A stretch of DNA of 64,000 nt from Sclerodactyla briareus (GCA_026419785.1 JAODTK010000555.1:310001-374000); one strand, 5' to 3'; counted from the first letter of the stretch, positions 23,056 through 34,150 are shown. Notes: a model not told the origin generated them from the letters alone. Made by a program: numbers and translations.

Positions 23056-23500
23056 TATTATTATTATATTAGAAAAAGGTGGTGTCTGACACTTAACCAT
23101 ATCGGACACATTGCGCAGATCACGAAGTAGGATCATTGCAAATGACACCCTTCAAAGCTGAAAGCTCCTACAAATCATACTCTATGATACGTCCTGTCTG
23201 CACCAAGTATGAGGCCAGTTTGTTAAAATCAGATAGCTCTACCACATTCCAAATTGTGGTAGTTGTAACTAAGACAAAATCGTTCCCCCCGAATAGCCCG
23301 ATAAACGGATCACCTGCCTGCATATGGTCAGGGGTTTCCTCTTCATTCCCACGTTTTGGGCAGGCTGATTGTCTTTTGATTTTCAAGTGTATCTGAAGAT
23401 TACAATGTCTCGTGAGGACTTGTAACAACAGATATAATTAGTCAGACACATTACCAAGTCAAGTCAAGCACAATCATCAAGTCAAGTCGAGTCAATATTT
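22905..23500. repeat. AAGTC-rich dispersed repeat, split by a LINE
   Basis: Multiple overlapping AAGTC/GAGTC pentamers occur at 22905-23012 and again at 23454-23500, giving runs such as CAAGTCAAGTCAAGTCA. The two halves are separated by the LINE insertion at 23023-23439 and join if it is removed. A related sequence (CAAGTCAGGTAATTTGCGG, then CGACTCGAG) is at 24412-24445, so this is a dispersed family rather than a simple satellite. Confidence 0.65.
23023..23439 (-). mobile_element. 5'-truncated LINE 3' end with target-site duplication
   Basis: On the minus strand an open segment (23168-23428) ends in a stop. It contains LTRHCNLQIHLKI, then CPKRGNEEETPDH, then ASYLVQTGRI. A cysteine/histidine cluster after an L(T/L)xHxxLxxHL block is typical of the extreme C-terminus of LINE ORF2 in I/Jockey-like lineages. 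One expected cysteine is replaced by arginine (CPKR for CPKC). The 3' UTR ends in a (TAA)n tail, seen on the plus strand as TTA repeats at about 23020-23071. AGTCAGACACATTA flanks the insert at 23009-23022 and 23440-23453, a perfect 14-bp target-site duplication. The insertion is therefore fairly young but incomplete at its 5' end. Confidence 0.85.
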
Positions 23501-24351
23501 TCTAACAATGGGACTTCACTTTGTTAGATTCATCATGCAGACCCTCATTGTGGTAATCATGTACACTAGCGAACCAGTATTTAACAGCACCAGTCATTCG
23601 GAACATCAGCCACAAAATTGGGGAAATACAACCTCAAGTTCAACATTTCAGAAGAAGAGGGTTCTGCAATGGTTGGATTCTTGAAAAAATACTTCGGCCT
23701 GGTACTTAGGAGTTCAGGTATATAAAGCAGAAAAGAATTTCATCCCGTTAAACCTCAATGGTGGAACGATAGTGAATGAGAATTAGTGATTATTATCCAT
23801 GAAATGCAGACCGGGGTTTCCACGCCAAGTGCTGCACGAGGCGCAGCTTAAGTGCATCCACAATGACACTAACCCCAGAAGTGCTTGTTGATATGAACAC
23901 GCTCAACCCGGTGATAACCCCGTTGTTCATACAAAGGATTATTAGCCTCAAAGGGCAAAGTGTAAACTGTTCGTTGAAACCGACATAAATGACGAGAGCG
24001 TATTCCAAAACCTCTGAATCTCATTTTGGAGTTCAGGCCCATCTCAATTCTGTGTTTTCCACATTTATAATTGGATACCAGAAATGAGTGAGTGCTCAAC
24101 TATCCCAGCAACGTTGGTTTAAAAGAATACTTAATTCGCTTTCGTCTATATACGTAATCAGAAGAGAAGCCAATTGCGAGAAGGAAAACAACAAATGGAA
24201 CACAAGTGCATGTCACCTGATTGTGTCAAGCTGGTAGGCGGCGAGCTACCTGCTGTACATGTTGTGCATGCACTGACGTTTGATTATACTTTGCTGTACG
24301 CGAACATACACGCCATGCAGGGATCTGGGGAGCTGCCCATCGGGAACTACG

Positions 24352-24535
24352 GCGGACGACTCGAGTCGTTCGTCACGATTCGGGTCATTTACCACATGGT
24401 AGTGACTCGAGCCAAGTCAGGTAATTTGCGGGGTCCGACTCGAGGTATAAAGTCAAAGGTCATTTTGATTCCGGTCTCAAGTCAATCATCAAATCAACAG
24501 GGACTCGAGTCGACTCGAGTCCGAGATTCGTGGTG
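24352..24535. repeat. GACTCGAGTC-rich repeat copy
   Basis: GACTCGAGTC palindromes occur at 24358-24367 and twice at 24502-24521, with CAAGTCA and GACTCGAG motifs between them. It aligns loosely with the AAGTC-rich repeat at 22.9 kb (shared CAAGTCA-GTxATTTxGC order), so the two are probably copies of one family. Confidence 0.55.
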
Positions 24536-24585
24536 GGCGCTGTGCTGGTAGTGCCGAGGTGTCATCCACCTCTCTGCGCCGGTCG

Positions 24586-24900
24586 CCCCAGCTAACACAA
24601 AACGTTATCACAACGTTTTGAAAAAAGCGTCAAAAAACGTTTTTATAACATAAGGTGTGGTGTAATTTAAACGTCGTGAAAACGTTTTCATGAGCCAAAA
24701 CATTTTTATCATGTTTTAAAAACGTTATAGTTATATGTTATAGGAAAGGAAAATTCATAACGTTCAAATAATGTTTTCAAAACGTTGTCGTTGTGAGGAA
24801 ACGTTCTTACAACATAAAAATTACACCACAAAATACGTTATTAAAACATTAGCGAAAACATTTATATAACGTTTTTAAAACGTTTTTGTGTTTGCTGGGG
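24586..24900. mobile_element. AACGTT-rich MITE with terminal inverted repeats
   Basis: The left end CCCCAGCTAACACAAAACGT and the right end (complement CCCCAGCAAACACAAAAACG) are near-perfect inverted repeats bounding 315 bp. The interior has no coding capacity and is dominated by AACGTT and AACGTTTT motifs spaced about 15-25 bp apart on both strands, so it is largely self-complementary. This is the structure of a miniature inverted-repeat transposable element. No unambiguous target-site duplication can be read because both flanks are C-rich. The transposase superfamily is not identifiable from the sequence. Confidence 0.8.
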
Positions 24901-26070
24901 CCCCGCTCAATTTGAGGCGGAAGGTCCGGTGTCGTTTCTGGAACATCCTCTCCACTCCATGAGGATGCCCGTTTGCATGTCTTGTCAAGAAACTTAATAG
25001 GTTTGGGCATTGTTGTGCTATCGTGGTCAGAGTATGTACGCGGGGGGTGGCTGTTGCTGTGGCCAACCACCACGTTTCCTTGGTAACACCGATCAACAAA
25101 CGTATATTGGGATTGCGGATCAACCACACTGTGTTTCATCCATCGTCGCAGTGTACACTGCGACCGTGTGTGTCTGGAGAATTTTCGAGCAGCATGGTGT
25201 GTAGCCTGTTGAAACAGGCGTTGACTTTGTTCACCTCGATCAGCCTCATCACACTCATATGTGGCCCTTTAATCAATTCGTGATGATCGATAACACAAAC
25301 GCCTGTGCGACTTTCGTTCTGCTCGCTGTCGAACTCAATCATGGGCGGGACTAGTGGGCGGAGAAAACGTCAAACGTTGATTGCGCAATGGAGATTCTCT
25401 GCATATTTACTAATTCACGGTAAACGGCCGTGCCTGCTAGAAAATTTCTCTTATGATCTGATCTGGAATTGTTAGACAACCTCCAACCTAGTTTTGGCGT
25501 ACGTTAGATGGAGAATACTTTTTTTTATTTCCCCATTTGAAGGATTCTTATTTTTCCGAACTTCCGCGGCGATACCAAATAAACCGCAATACGCCTGCGC
25601 ATAGCCGAAACAGGGGCTTCGGTCAATTTTTGCTTCAAATGCAATCATTCCTTCGATAATTCTCATTTTCGGTGTTGTGAAAGGTTATTTAAAGTCTCCT
25701 GTAAATATTAATTATCAAATTACGGGGCGATTTTTCCGCGAATCTATTCAGGGTTGCTCCCATCCATATCAACGCCCGTGCGCTGCTCCTGATGACTGAC
25801 ACCTACGTCACCATGAATCGTAAAGCAAAATCCTAATTTTTTGGGATTTGTCAAACGAAGTCCTGCAGACGATATGTGGTGATAATCGCCGTGGTATATA
25901 CTAAAGAGCGGATGCCCCCTCTATTCGTCTGATTTCAGGCTACATGGTGTGCCAATCCATCTGTAACAACATGATATCCTCTCTGTATTCTGGAAGTGTG
26001 CTGGCGGAGTCTCTTCTTCTCCGTTGTTCTGTGTGAGACAGGGTGCAACCTGGCTTTAACACGTGTATGG
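24901..26070. other. No gene recognised
   Basis: Overlapping short frames on both strands lack any familiar domain. No repeat boundary or RNA gene was found. A T tract at about 25519-25527 is the only low-complexity feature. Confidence 0.4.
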
Positions 26071-26280
26071 ATTTTTTTTTTTTTCAATTTATACCGTACT
26101 TTACTTGCCGAGCAGAGGATCGAAACCTATTCACAGATTTCAATTATGCCGACCTGGATACTGCACCTATTGTCCGTTATGCCTCTTTTTAAGTCTCTAT
26201 TATGACACGACCGGAATCGAATCCCGTCCACTAAATGGCAGGCCGACGCTCTACCAACTATGCCAACTGTGTCAACCACT
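26071..26280 (-). mobile_element. tRNA-derived SINE, apparently dimeric
   Basis: Read on the minus strand, the element starts with a tRNA-like head. It has an A-box region TTGGCATAGTTGGTAGAGCG (26248-26267) and a B-box-like GGGATTCGATTCC (26213-26225). A second unit follows with its own B-box-like GGTTTCGATCC (26117-26127), and the element ends in an A tail (the T run at about 26071-26084). The stems do not pair well enough for a functional tRNA, so a polymerase III-type SINE is the better explanation. The second unit matches the fragment at 15.77 kb. The head shares GGTAGAGCGTCGGCCT with the SINE at 49.06 kb. Confidence 0.75.
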
Positions 26281-26309
26281 CGGATTGGATTATAGAGAGG
26301 GTTGTGTGT

Positions 26310-27090
26310 AGTAGATCTGGACTTCGCGTATGGTGGTGCTTTGCTCGCCAAGTTCGTGGATTCTCCGGTTGATCCGGTTGAATGAACACTTAGTTCGGGA
26401 GGCAAATCCGTTGGGCTTTCCTTGGGTGTCATTGACCAAGACTAAGATCAAGCCTTTTGGTGGAATCTTGGACAGTGCTGCTGGGTCTTTCCGGTGTTGG
26501 GCAAGAACATGGAGTTCACCAAGTCATTCGTTCACCTCGGCAATGCCATGAGTGACTTCTAACCAGCCCGAAAACCACCCGGACTGGCATATGGAGTTAT
26601 GAAGTAACTGATAGTTGTGTGTGGCGGTCGCGATATCTGAGCCGAAGACCCAGGAACCGTGTTGTAAGCCCTATTGTGCTTCCATCTTGCTATATTCTAG
26701 TGAGGAATGGATGCTCCTGTTAGACTGAGCTGGTTAACAACCCGCACTTACTTCGCCGCATCCTCGGTGACTGCTGTCAGGATCAATATCTAATGCCAGG
26801 GTTCTCGAGGCAGTGATTGTGAAGTATATCTGCCTGATTCGCGATCGCCAACTGCGCTCCTTTAGGCATACGGCGCGCCTCCCCGCGGACTGGGGTGATT
26901 GGGGTTGACCGCCGGGACGCTCCCCGGCCCATAGTTGGCGCAGCTTCGTGGGTACCTCAGGGAGTGGGGCGAAGGAGTGGGGGGGGGGCAGGCCCAGGCC
27001 TTGTCGCTTGCTTGGAGAAGGCCGGGCGATTGGAAGCGGCGGGTGGAAGCTGCTAGGTGCCTTACTGGCGTGTGCTCCCACGAGTGAGTA
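26310..27090 (+). mobile_element. RTE-like LINE 3' end, degenerate
   Basis: Blocks read across frames are as follows. LDFAYGGALLAKFVDSPVDP near 26317 replaces an expected FADD active site. HLVREANPLG then KTKIKPFGG lie near 26390-26465, NMEFTKSFVHLGNAMS near 26510-26550, IRDRQLRSFRHTARLPADWG near 26838-26900, and AWRRPGDWKRRVEAAR near 27020-27060. This series (FADD, KTK..FG, V.G..VE.T..F.YLG, RRLR.FGH..RLP, W....AA) is the usual C-terminal half of RTE-type and related LINEs. The catalytic aspartates are disrupted and frames shift several times. The 5' boundary sits about 30 bp from the SINE, so the two may be nested insertions. Confidence 0.8.
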
Positions 27091-27685
27091 CGGAGCCGCA
27101 GACGGTATCACGTTACATACGGCAGTAATATGACAGGAGACTTATACGAGGAGATCATAAACAAACAATGTATGACGGATACGGGACTGGATTGACCCCC
27201 TAGCAATGACATGTCGTGGTAAAATTAGGTAATAAAACTAATCACCTTCCACGGATTGGGAACAAATTTCAAACACACTAGTCTGGTCGTACATGACACC
27301 GATGAAATCGGGGTGCATTCGTATAAATTGGTCGGAAAAGTCTCACATGGTTTCTATAGGCACGCCGTCTCTTGAGTGTGGAGCCCGACAATAATTCGGA
27401 CGGGGATGCGGTCTCTCAGCTCGGCAGGTAGACGACCAATTTCGATTCACGCTGGAGTAAATCTCAATTTAGCCATGAAACCTTTTAAGCCGTCCGTGAG
27501 CTAGTAGAGACATGATCATGTGCTGATGTTTCTTTACTCGTAGAATCTCTTTTAATGCACTCTTCAATGTGCAGATCATCGTAAAAAAAAATACGCATGG
27601 TCCTGATTTGTTTGCTTGATGATAACTATATACTAACGTAACGGACATCTGAACGTATATTCTATGTTCTTCCAGCTTCGCTATC
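27091..27685. other. Upstream region of the LRAT-domain gene
   Basis: No coding features are recognisable here. I see no convincing TATA box or initiator immediately before the ATG at 27686, so the promoter cannot be placed. Confidence 0.35.
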
Positions 27686-28806
27686 ATGGCGCAACGCTCT
27701 TACAACATCGAGGATGCAAGAATACTCAGGCCGAGCGGTTCAAGAGGTACCTCGCATGATACCCCTGATAGGCCTCTGCTGTAACGAATGCCTGTCAGAA
27801 TGGGTGTTGCCCGGATTACCTGCCAAGAGACAACCCAGACACGGAGGAGATGTCTATGAATGGCAGGTCATTTTACTTAGTAGAGGAGGAGCGGGTGGAT
27901 GATTTCACTTTCTCGGTCCATCCGATTACAACCCGCATCGACAACCTCAGCAACATCGCTGAGTATCTCACTCCAGGTGGACCATATCAAGTAAAATTGG
28001 TGTCCAAATTTCGAACCAACACGCTATTGTTAAATCTGTGGAAATGAATCCTGACGGCCCTGACGAAAAACCCTTATTCATTGGCAGGGCGGGGGCAACA
28101 CAAGCAAGCTCGATGCGAAGATAAAGGCGACCGTGGTTGAAGAAACGATTAGCGACATCAGCGAAAAAGCATCTGTAGTATACAGATGTGACTATGATGA
28201 AGAAGACATCGAGGCGGACAGTAAGGTCCTTACGTTAGCTCGAGCTGAAGCTTGGCTCGGGCAAAAGGGTTACAATTGTGCTCAATAAGAACTGCGAGCA
28301 CTTCGCAGTTTTTTGCAAGATCGGTCGTCACTGCAGCTTCCAACGATATCGTCTCAATAAACGTTTTGTATCGTTCTGCGCGGGGGTTCTGGAACAAGCC
28401 CCGGAGACAGATTCTGATTGCAACGGGTACTGAGCTTTGGGGTACGTTCTTGAGGTCGGTGTCGGTAGCAATTTTAGTGTTAACGCACTGACACCGACTA
28501 TGCAACTTATCGGCCTTGGCTTGACAGTTGTGGTCCAAGGGGTAGCTCTCTGCATTGATCTGAAGAAGTTGTACACAGCGTAGAAACAATGGGGACATTG
28601 GCGAGGAAGAGTTTGCCGGGAGATTTTGGCATCGTGTCAGCCACGGCCTGGAGAAGATCTTCTTCACAGGTGTTGTAACTGCAGGGGTGGTGGTTGGGAT
28701 TGGCGCGCTGCTTCCTACAGGGCCTATAGGCGTGGGTCTCGCTATGTTAACCGGTGTATTTGTAGCAGGTGCGCTAGCGACTCCGTGGGGTACGACGGTA
28801 AGTTGA
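27686..28806 (+). CDS. LRAT-domain acyltransferase-like protein, frame-broken
   Basis: A single-exon frame starts at ATG 27686 (MAQRSYNIED) and ends at TGA 28804-28806, about 370 residues once frame changes are allowed. The segment near 27777-28000 includes EMSMNGRSFYLVEEERVDD and NLSNIAEYLTPG. An H-box region HAIVKSVEMNPDG follows at 28020-28058, with a second histidine in FIHWQGGG near 28080. A clean stretch runs to RAEAWLGQKGYN. The NCEHFAVFCK signature is at 28290-28319, with the likely nucleophile cysteine at 28293. The histidine-cysteine spacing of about 91 codons matches the LRAT/PLAAT thiol acyltransferases and phospholipases, which act on membrane lipids. A glycine-rich hydrophobic tail (28657-28785) and an earlier hydrophobic stretch (about 28500-28550) suggest C-terminal membrane anchoring. 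At least four frame changes break it. Catalytic motifs survive, so sequencing indels or a recent pseudogene are both possible. Confidence 0.75.
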
Positions 28807-31237
28807 GTTTGGGTTGTTTCGCGATCGGAGAGATGGTCAGATACGTAATCACTCATCGAGTGTAAAATCAGTAGCTACAGCATACGGGAAAAATTTATGC
28901 TGGGGATCAGTGGTAATTCCAAGTGGTTCCTACATCCGAGATGCCATGGGATCGTATCAAGAGTTAATTTCAGCAAAGGGATTCTCTGGGTCATTCGATT
29001 GACCTACCAGCGGGGAGTGATTACGTCAGAAATCAAGTTTAGCAAACCTCTCTACAAAGTCTTGTCTGATGATCCCTATGACCCAAGGAAGTGATAAGGC
29101 GCGCTAACAACAGTGATGTCACTGTCGACCGATATAACATTCTCTCATTCAACTTACACTGCAAACTTGTCGCCTTTTGGTGTAAAACTGGCAAAGTTCC
29201 AGCATTACCGTAATGTCCATGTTATCTCTAACCCACTAGTGTCCGATTTAATTCCTTAATAAGCTGAAAGAGTTTTCAGAACTATATAATCAGCACGACT
29301 CTAGTAGTGAACAGAGGTGGTGTGAGGGTGGGCGGTGAAATGGAAAATGGTTTTATAGCCTAAACAAGTTCCTAGGATTCCTATGTCTCCATCGCGACTC
29401 GGGCTGGGGACCGGCATCAAATTTCATAGGACTGCGCATTTAACAAAACTTTGAAGGAGAAAATTCAATGGTTGAGGAATGGTTAGGAATTAAAAAACGA
29501 AATCATTATAAACATCGGTCCAATGAAACAGACAACAACGGGGTGGTAACTTCAGAGGGGGAGCGATTGGGGGGGGGGGAGATGGGGGGATTTTCGGGTC
29601 GAGGCACGATGGCGACTCGTCCGCTACACCCGTTTCCAGATTTTAGGTCCAAGTGTCACGTAGCACTTGTCCTGACTTTTTTTTTTGCTGCGTCCGCATG
29701 AGCAGATGAGGGTCAGTCTTGTTTCGTCAAACAAGCCTATAAACACCTTAAGTAACAATAACACAATGAAAAGCTCCGGCATGTAGCACACGAACCGCGT
29801 ACTCAACAGGGCGTTACGCACTCTGATTCATCGTGGGGAGGGTGAGTGAAGTAACCTTTGAAGGTAATTTCCGGCAGGAATCTTTGAATGAGGCTACACT
29901 GTTTAGCAGCTAGTAGATACAACAGTGACGCAGGCCGGAGGCGCTTTTCTCAGTGTCAATACTGATCATCCGCAGTTTGATCCTGTGACAATAAGAGGGG
30001 GTTTTGCCCAGCGCGAAATATGCCGTTATGCCCTCCTGTTAATGTTTCATTTTCGCGAGAGGGGGGTAACTGCTCCCCTATATTTACCCCGCCTCCAATC
30101 ACCGGATGTCACTGGGGGGGGGTAACCACTACTATTACATGTTTACCATAGCGTTTTTCCACGTCGAAAACATGCTCAAAGGGCATAGATGGAAAACTCC
30201 CGTCAATGTCAGTATGGCTCAGAAGTTATAGATATTCTCCCGGATCATCTCAAGTCGACTCTGTTCTGAACTGTTCGTGGACATATGATTCGAGACGAAA
30301 GCGGTGACGGAAGCTGGTATTTCCCCTGTTCCGGAATCAATGTAACTTCCTTCTTATTGTCCATGGTACCATGGCATCGGTGGCTACTCATGTATCATAC
30401 AATGCAGAGTAGTATTGTTAAACATTTCATCGCATGTACTCTGATTCGTCAGTAGAGTGATTCGGTAGCTCAATGTGTAATATGTTGGTATTCGTGCTCT
30501 CATTCCATTTATCAGTTTCGCTGTAGTTCTCAGTACATTCAATCAGTGAAGTATGCCTACTGAAAGTGGCTATTCGAGATCGGGCGGGCACTCTAGAATT
30601 CTTCTTGTACAAAGCCGAATTGACGCTCACTGCCGGCGCATCTCGTTGCGAATATTTATACTGTCGGGGCGTTACCCCCCGTTGGGCTGTGCTTAGTTTA
30701 GCATTCTATCTGGTTCAGCGGCGGAATTTTTTCAAACAAATTCACCCGGGGCAGGCACCATGGCGGCGGGTACCACCCCCCTCTTGCATGCGTCACAATT
30801 GAGTCATGCCTATAATATATATATCTATATATATCAGCGACTATTAAACTCATTAAATACAGTCTCTGGCCGAATTTATGAAACGGTTGTGTCCGCATGG
30901 TCTGGTTCGAATTTCAGCCATTTTGTAGACCTTCGCAGAATATAATTTATTCTTCAGTTCTTCTAGGTCGATTTTCCTTTCATTAACCGCCGAGAGTGGT
31001 ACCTATAGGTGTTGCCTCGCCCGCTGGGGTCAGGTTACCTACGCCTCACTTTGAAACTCCCTTTAGATGATCCCACTTCATGTAAATGTCAGTATCATCG
31101 AATGTATATTGCAATGACCCATGGCTTTATGTCAAAGTGAGCTATGGATGAATTTTCGGTTAATCTTGCAAAATATCACGAATACTTAGTATAACCACCC
31201 TTAGCATCGCCTGTTGCTCATCATTATTACTTTGAGT
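28807..31237. other. No gene recognised
   Basis: Two overlapping frames at 28814-29094 follow the LRAT gene but show no motif of that family. A 9-G run lies near 29570-29578 and a G-rich patch near 30112-30121. A TATATATA-like patch occurs at about 30815-30833. Nothing else is supportable. Confidence 0.4.
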
Positions 31238-31363
31238 ATTGGTAGGTCTCTACCAGTATAATGGTAAGTCTCTACCAGTATATGGTAGTCTCTACAGTAT
31301 AATGGTATCTCTACCAGTATAATGGTAGTCTCTACCAGTATAATAGTGTCGCTACCATTATTT
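31238..31363 (+). repeat. Tandem array of 21-22-bp self-complementary units
   Basis: About six units of ATGGTAGTCTCTACCAGTAT (plus 1-2 bases) follow each other. Each unit contains GGTAG...CTACC, a 5-bp inverted repeat with a short loop, so every copy is a small hairpin. The units vary by single-base loss or gain. Confidence 0.9.
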
Positions 31364-33409
31364 TGAGAACCAGTGGATCACTTTCGGTATCATGATTCGA
31401 TGTTAAATATACCCATCAAGAGAGCATTTTAGGATTAGGGTTAACATTAAAATCATATTCCTGAAATTGAAAACTAACTTTTCAAACAAAACTGTAAGGT
31501 TTCATTTGCAGATGATGTACTCCCTACCATCTTTTTAACGCTACGATATTTGTTGTTAGTACTGCTGGATTGTGGGGTACTCCTGCTGCATCTTCTGATT
31601 CCTTTTGTTCTTTCTCACAGGAGGTTGACTAATTACCTCGTTCAACAACTCCCATACCTGTCTCCTTAATTCCACTCCTATCCCCACCCCTCGCGACTTT
31701 CAAAGCTTGAATTGAATCATATACATCAATAACGATTTGAATGTTTTCTTTATAACTGTCAATTGCAACCCATAATTTTTAACATGAATCGTCATTTAAG
31801 TAACTATAAATATTTCTCTACTGTACTATTTTCGTTCCCCATTTACTGGGAAATAGTTGCATATTTATATGGTTTCCATTTATTTTCCCCTCTTATCCCT
31901 ATTGGTGATTTCAGTTATTGCACGGTAGTAATTGTGATACATTTGTACCTCCTTTCCTATATCGAGTTTTGACAACAGAGTTCCACAACAAGGACTTCTT
32001 CGGGGAAAGCAATACTATTCACAGGAAGTTTCTCAACTTTTGTTATTTTTATTTTGTCATGGATGTAGTTTTTTGATGAAAAATGGTTTTTTCCCTTCAC
32101 AACCTTGGCTATAATGCTGCACGTCTTCATTGAACTATTGAACATTGATACATCAAATCTCGTTAACAATGTATATTGTTTACAGAAAAGCGCCGACTGT
32201 TTACTGTACGAAAGCGATCCCATCAAATAAAAAACCAGGATCAGTTTGTTAATTAATGACCAGGTGCATTTTATTACCCATAAATCCTCTTAAATTCCTT
32301 CCAATAAAACTGGTGTCCCACAAGTATATCCTTTTGGTTGGCCTCTACCTCTTTCCAACACCTAACATAACAATGAACAGTTACCTTCTTCGCATCTGAA
32401 CACCGAGAAAAAAAAAAAAGCATAAGACCTTACTTGTTACCAAAGCGAACTCTCCCTAGGAATAAGGCGAACCTTCGGTTACTCGAACAGTGAAAAAGTC
32501 TGATGATTTTTCTGATTGAATTGATGAGTGCACTATAAAGTATTTATAGAACTAGGATGTGCTACAGTTAGTAAATTGACGAACGAACGTGGCATGAATT
32601 GCCTATATTCGTGAAACTTGGTTATCATTAATAGATGTTAATGTAACTTAGTGTTATCATATTACTTACGCCACATCCCCATCCATTGTTTTGCTTTTTA
32701 AATAAGCTTTATCTCCACTTGTCGTTTGTTTTTGCACTAGTTTCAGATCCAATCAATGGCTATGTGTTTACAAGTCCAGCAAAAATGCAAAACCACATTC
32801 TGAACGTGATACGTGTTTTATATTTTGTTTGCGGTTGCGTAATGGAATGTACAAATCAGTTGGTTGTGTCGAGAGGAATTTTCCTTCGAAGGAATTGAAC
32901 TTTTGATAAAATAGGAGGACCTAAATATCCAACAACTTCACGGGTAAAGCTGTTACTTTTTTTCCGTGGAAAAAATATTTCATGGATCAATTTGCCGTGG
33001 TGCGGCACCACTTCTTCACGTTAAAATTTGCCTATTCAGACTTGACTTCTACAAGACGTTTTGATCGACATGGGCTCACGGATTGTATAAGTCTATGGAT
33101 GTACCCTCCAGTGAAAAAGCGAGCTATTGAGCTGAAGAAGGGGCGCGAAGCTTCTCGGACAAAACTGATAAGTAGGCAGCAACTCCTGTAATTGGGACGT
33201 GGTTTACTTTATGATAGAGAGATCAAGTTATCCTTTTGCGCTGATGCATCAATGTCGCATCGTCTTGAAGAGATTCTTTTGCCCTTCCTTGTGGAATATC
33301 TCTTCATTTCATGTCATTGCCGAATGCACAAGGATCTATGCAGTGCATGTCTATGCCTATGGCGTATGTTGTGTAGTGTGTCCCGTGTTTGTGTGTGACA
33401 CCCCTTGTC
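31364..33409. other. AT-rich non-coding stretch
   Basis: Open frames of 60-90 residues lack recognisable motifs. An A tract near 32410-32420 is the only low-complexity feature I would mark. Confidence 0.4.
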
Positions 33410-34150
33410 GCACGATATCTAGCGAACGCACACAGGTATCATGTTCAACTTGGGGCACCGTGGTTTGTCTGGATAAGGAGGAACTCCCATTGTTTTTAGT
33501 GCCAGTTCAGGTATTTCAAGGTCACGACAAAGCCACGTTCTAAACCTTGTCACCAGCACCAAATCTGATGATAGCAAGTATCTATCAAGTTTCATATTAG
33601 GTACGTGGTTGCCATGTGGTGAGGAGACCCTATTGTTTTTGGTGTCCCAGGTCAAGGTCTTGAGGTCACTAAGAAAATCCTTCTATAATCTTGGTAACGA
33701 AACATTCAGAGCAATTTTTATGGGAAGTTTTGTTCGTCTAGGTGAATTTGACCTCATTTGAACCAGACCTTGGGAACCTTCGGGTTCATTTGTTGTGACG
33801 ACCAGACTCATCTTGGTTGCAACAAACCAATAAGTCAATCGCACTGACCCGTACCACATCACACCGCTATCACCAGCTATGACCTCTTAAAGGGGTAACC
33901 ATGCGCTCAAACACACGATAGATTTCAAGTCCCTATATATTTTCCGCAGTGGAACATTTTATGGTGGCGTAATGGATCTGCTGCGTGTTCGCAAACTCGC
34001 ATCTGGTGACCTAACTTTGAATTCCTTTTTTTTTTTTTTTTTTACCCCATTTGACCTAATGACCTTGTGACTTTGTAACTCAAGACTCATCTTTGCAACA
34101 ACCGATAAGTCAACAGTGGACGTGTAACCAGTTCCACATAATCTTTCACT
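33410..34150 (+). repeat. Diverged long-period repeat with GGTCAAGGTC motifs
   Basis: Two blocks repeat about 120-130 bp apart. GGA..CCCATTGTTTTTAGTG..AGTTCAGG near 33480 corresponds to GGAGACCCTATTGTTTTTGG..CAGGTCAAGGTC near 33622. A second pair, CCAGACTCATCTTGGTTGC near 33801 and AAGACTCATCTTTGCAACAA near 34082, followed in both by ATAAGTCAA, is about 280 bp apart. These are diverged copies of a repeat module. A T tract interrupts at about 34026-34043. Confidence 0.65.

Noticed and set aside
26213..26277. Possible minus-strand tRNA gene
   Set aside because: The T-arm and acceptor stem are mismatched, and an A tail and second unit follow, so it is a SINE head.
28230..28856. 208-residue minus-strand open frame
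   Set aside because: It lies opposite the LRAT-domain coding sequence, whose plus-strand motifs (NCEHF, hydrophobic tail) explain it as an antisense shadow.
28865..29094. Second exon of the LRAT gene
   Set aside because: GTAAGT at 28798 could be a splice donor, but the following frames show no LRAT-family motif and the gene already has a plausible hydrophobic C-terminus and stop.
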